NCBI RefSeq assembly: GCF_002420705.1
Contig: NZ_DIIM01000005.1
Span: 484,034-548,033, forward strand
Direction of reading: 5' to 3'
Source of the DNA: Sphingobacterium sp. UBA5670
Lineage (GTDB): Bacteria; Bacteroidota; Bacteroidia; Sphingobacteriales; Sphingobacteriaceae
DNA length: 64,000 bases
In this document: positions 56,207 through 64,000 of the stretch, one piece after another
Position numbering within the stretch: position 1 is the first letter of the stretch
Layout of the letters: each line of letters begins with the position of its first letter
Made by a program: the position numbers and the translations under genes
Notes under the pieces: generated by a model
Database searches by the model: none
What the model was told of the DNA's origin: nothing
Seen by the model: the letters and a program-made list of their open reading frames with translations, nothing else

Positions 56207-56659
56207 ATGCATTTTGAATCGATTTTTTTTGAAGACTATATATTAAACGACAAACGGACGACATTGGGCCGTACGATTACCGAAACAGATTTTGTTGTTC
56301 ATGCTGGACATACAGGCGACTTTTTTCCACATCATCTCGATGCGGAATGGTGCAAGACCCAACCTTTTGGACAGCGCATCGCGCACGGAACAATGATCTT
56401 TGCGATTGGTATCGGACTGACGGCCTCAGTTATTAATCCGGAAGCATTTTCCAAAGGCTACGATCGCCTTCGTTTTGTCAAGCCTGTGTTTATTGGCGAT
56501 ACCATCCACGCTGAGGTGACTATTTCTGAAAAATCCGATGCAAAAAAGCCTGAATTTGGTACTGTAGTGGAGCATGTTGAAATTATCAATCAACATGGTG
56601 AAGTGGTGTTGGTCGCAGACCATATCCTGCTAGCAAAACGCAAGGAAGTTTCAATTTAA
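56207..56659 (+). CDS. MaoC-like (R)-specific hydratase/dehydratase
   Basis: This 150-aa protein has a hot-dog fold of the MaoC dehydratase type. The hydratase motif is GDFFPHHLD, with D38 and H43 placed as the catalytic Asp/His pair (five residues apart), and [16 protein letters not shown] follows as in (R)-enoyl-CoA hydratases. [15 protein letters not shown] (about 93-107) is the second conserved strand. Such enzymes add or remove water on CoA thioesters, which links this gene to the CoA-transferases upstream. A 53-bp gap separates it from the oxidoreductase. The true substrate is unknown. Confidence 0.87.
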   Translation: MHFESIFFEDYILNDKRTTLGRTITETDFVVHAGHTGDFFPHHLDAEWCKTQPFGQRIAHGTMIFAIGIGLTASVINPEAFSKGYDRLRFVKPVFIGDTIHAEVTISEKSDAKKPEFGTVVEHVEIINQHGEVVLVADHILLAKRKEVSI

Positions 56660-56670
56660 CCTATCATCAC

Positions 56671-57966
56671 ATGGAAATTGGTACAAAATCATCAATCAAG
56701 CTAACAGAGGCATCGTCTAATAAGGGCTATCTTCTTCCGTTTATTCTGATTGTCAGCCTGTTTTTCTTATGGGGTATGGCCCATAATTTAAATGGTGTGC
56801 TGATCCCGCATTTGAAAAAAGCCTGTCAGTTGAATAACAGCCAATCGGCACTGGTTGATACATCCGTATTCTTCGCTTACTTCATTATGGCACTACCCGC
56901 AGGTTATATATTACGCAAGTGGGGATATAAGTTGTCTATTATTCTCGGACTGCTGACTTTTTCCGTCGGCGCATTTTTATTTATCCCTGCGGCAGATCAC
57001 CGGATGTATGAGCTCTTTTTACTGGCTTTATTTATTATTGGTTGTGGACTAGCTTTATTAGAAACAGCGGCTAATCCTTATGCTGCAGTTTTGGGTAAGC
57101 CCGAAGCAGCAACACATCGCCTTAATTTGGCGGCCTCCTTTAATGGATTGGCGGCAATGGTCGCTCCAGTGGTAGGTACGACCTTTATTTTGTCGGGTAC
57201 GAGCTATTCAGAAACGGAATTGTCGGCTATGACAGAAAGCAATCGCCTGGCATATCTGCTCCATGAAGCGTCTTCCGTAAAAATGCCTTATTTGATATTA
57301 GGTTTAATCCTGTTAGTTGTAGCATTTATCTTTTTGTTTATAAAACTTCCTGAAATTCAAAGTGAAAAGGCAGAAAGAGAGACGAGTGAAAAGTCGGGAT
57401 TATTTGCTGTACTTCGACACAAGCATTTGAGTTTTTCTGTGATCGCGCAGTTTTTCTATGTTGGAGCACAGGTTTGTGTAACCAGTTTTTTTATTCGTAT
57501 GGCACAGCAGGGAGCAGGTGTCGATGAGAAGACTGCGGGGTATTTTCTAGGTGTATATGGTTTGCTCTTTATGGGCGGACGTTTCGTCGGTACCCTATTG
57601 TTGCGTTATACGACAGCCCAGCGTTTATTAGCTATTTATGCTGTTTGTTGCGCTATATTGGCAACTGTAGCCATTTCGGGTACAGGTATGGTCATCTTGT
57701 ATGCGCTAGGTGGACTTGGTTTCTTTATGTCAATTATGTTTCCTACGATTTTTTCTTTGGGTATTGCTGGACTCGGAGACGAGACGAAACAAGCCTCTTC
57801 CTGGTTGATTATGTCAATTGTCGGCGGAGCCGTATTTCCTTTTGTGACCGGAAATATTATTGATGCGCTGGATGATAATACGCAGATTGGTTATAGTGTA
57901 CCTTTGGTCTGTTATCTTGTTATTTTATGGTTTGCACTGAAAGGATATAAAACGGCAAAAGGCTAA
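56671..57966 (+). CDS. FucP-like MFS sugar:proton symporter
   Basis: This 431-aa membrane protein has about 12 hydrophobic segments. It belongs to the FucP/glucose-galactose subgroup of the major facilitator superfamily: FLWGMAHNLNGVLIPHLKKA (about 31-50), ALPAGYILRKWGYK, and ETAANPYAAVLGKPEAATHRLNLAASFNGL (about 130-159). Members import L-fucose, galactose, glucose or related sugars with a proton. It starts 11 bp after the MaoC gene and is the likely entry route for the substrate of the island. The exact sugar cannot be read from the sequence. Confidence 0.9.
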   Translation: MEIGTKSSIKLTEASSNKGYLLPFILIVSLFFLWGMAHNLNGVLIPHLKKACQLNNSQSALVDTSVFFAYFIMALPAGYILRKWGYKLSIILGLLTFSVGAFLFIPAADHRMYELFLLALFIIGCGLALLETAANPYAAVLGKPEAATHRLNLAASFNGLAAMVAPVVGTTFILSGTSYSETELSAMTESNRLAYLLHEASSVKMPYLILGLILLVVAFIFLFIKLPEIQSEKAERETSEKSGLFAVLRHKHLSFSVIAQFFYVGAQVCVTSFFIRMAQQGAGVDEKTAGYFLGVYGLLFMGGRFVGTLLLRYTTAQRLLAIYAVCCAILATVAISGTGMVILYALGGLGFFMSIMFPTIFSLGIAGLGDETKQASSWLIMSIVGGAVFPFVTGNIIDALDDNTQIGYSVPLVCYLVILWFALKGYKTAKG

Positions 57967-58015
57967 GTTGTGTCTCATCGTATATTTTAGTGAGCAACTG
58001 AAAAAAATATAGCGC

Positions 58016-58037
58016 GTGTTTTACTAGTGAAAAACAC
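58016..58037 (+). repeat. Inverted repeat in the leader of the GH78-like gene
   Basis: GTGTTTT at 58016-58022 and AAAACAC at 58031-58037 form a perfect 7-bp stem with an 8-base loop. It lies in the 132-bp gap between the MFS gene and ATG 58099. A run of A follows the upstream segment rather than T, so it is not a standard terminator. It may be an operator or a leader hairpin. Confidence 0.28.
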
Positions 58038-58098
58038 ATATAACGCCGAAGTTAACGTTGGTTTTGGTGTTAGTGAATTGATTAATAATGATTCGAAT

Positions 58099-63556
<5,458 letters not shown>

Positions 63557-63663
63557 ATAAATGAAGATTAGCAGGAAGATATCCAGTAAGTAAAGTTAAC
63601 CCCTGTAGGCGTCGACTAGTTGAAATGACGCGATAAGGGAGATACATTCAAAATTGAAAGAAA

Positions 63664-63690
63664 TAAGCTGTCCAACCTTTTTGGATAGCT
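63664..63690 (+). promoter_or_regulatory. 11-bp hairpin in the leader of the GH106-like gene
   Basis: AAGCTGTCCAA at 63664-63674 pairs with TTGGATAGCTT at 63680-63690 with one G-T wobble, around a 5-base loop CCTTT. The structure ends 18 bases before ATG 63709. It lacks a T tract, so it is more likely a leader hairpin than a terminator. The rest of the 152-bp gap shows no promoter box I can recognise. Confidence 0.4.
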
Positions 63691-63708
63691 TTAAAGAACA
63701 AGATAAGA

Positions 63709-64000
63709 TATGACGAGGATTAAGTTGCTATTAGGGACAAGTCTTCTTTTGGGCTGTTTGAGCAGCAATGCGCAGATTAAAGGTATTCCAACGGAATTAG
63801 TTCCTTTGGATCAACATTCGTTTGAACGAGCAAAACCTTGGGTATTTTGGTACTTTATGCATGCCAGCTATTCCAAGGAAGGGATTACTGCGGATCTGAA
63901 AGCGATGGCAGAAAATAAGATCGCAGGGGCCTATCTAGCACCGATCAAGGGCAAAACTAATCCGCCTCTTTTCGATCCGCCGACAGAGACGTTGACACCA
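63709..64000 (+). CDS. GH106-like alpha-L-rhamnosidase, 5' part (3' truncated by window)
   Basis: Only the first 97 codons are visible. A signal peptide (MTRIKLLLGTSLLLGCLSSNAQ) may be cleaved near SNAQ, or processed as a lipoprotein at Cys16 (LLGC). The segment KPWVFWYFMHASYSKEGITADL (split here for reading: residues about 42-63) and AENKIAGAYLAPIKG match the start of GH106 alpha-L-rhamnosidases. These act on rhamnogalacturonan I or II. The frame is open to the last base. Family call is moderate because only the N terminus is seen. Confidence 0.65.

Noticed and set aside
57967..58015. Intrinsic terminator after the MFS gene
   Set aside because: A GTTG...CTCA/TGAG-CAAC imperfect stem is present but is bulged and followed by A rather than T residues.
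58027..58098. GTG start for the GH78-like gene
   Set aside because: It would place 24 polar residues before a typical signal peptide beginning at ATG 58099.

Overview
The window looks like part of a Bacteroidota genome, most likely a Sphingobacteriaceae member such as Sphingobacterium. The reasons are two SusC/SusD pairs, many lipoprotein signals, dense secreted glycosidases, start regions without a strong Shine-Dalgarno, and TAnnTTTG-type promoter boxes. The genus is inferred, not proven. Every gene is on the + strand except one IclR-type regulator (49253-50029).

Layout. Positions 1-3138 hold the 3' part of a GH2 enzyme with a malectin-like domain. Positions 3306-39000 are a long pectin utilisation block: DUF3826 protein, SusC/SusD pair 1, two tandem PL1 pectate lyases, a beta-helix plus barrel protein, a GH140 apiosidase-like lipoprotein, a GH43-type lipoprotein, two sialidase-like propellers, two esterases, GH2 and GH78 enzymes, a second DUF3826 protein, an exported TIM-barrel isomerase-like protein, a GH28 galacturonase and another propeller. 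Positions 39089-47670 hold SusC/SusD pair 2, a GH141-like beta-helix enzyme fused to an L-rhamnose-mutarotase domain, and a Gfo/Idh/MocA oxidoreductase. A sodium:solute symporter follows (47667-49247). Positions 58099-64000 return to secreted enzymes: GH78-like, GH2, and the start of a GH106-like rhamnosidase.

The most unusual part is the island next to the IclR gene (50410-57966). It encodes two solute-binding-protein-like proteins that lack signal peptides, two adjacent CaiB/BaiF (family III) CoA-transferases between them, a Gfo/Idh/MocA oxidoreductase, a MaoC-like hydratase and a FucP-like MFS importer. There is no ABC permease or ATPase. The first five genes overlap or abut within 1-13 bp, suggesting a cytoplasmic complex. 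I infer a CoA-dependent route for an uncommon sugar or sugar acid released by the neighbouring enzymes. A perfect 12-bp inverted repeat (50120-50150) in the divergent intergenic region is a candidate IclR-type operator.

How it fits together. PL1, GH28, GH78, GH106, GH140, GH141-like, GH43 and GH2 families plus SGNH and alpha/beta-hydrolase esterases are the set expected for branched pectin (rhamnogalacturonan I or II). The SusC/D pairs would import oligosaccharides, periplasmic enzymes would trim them, SSS and MFS carriers would import the products, and cytoplasmic oxidoreductases and the CoA island would process them. Substrate assignments are inferred from family membership. No tRNA, rRNA, CRISPR array, insertion sequence or phage gene was seen.
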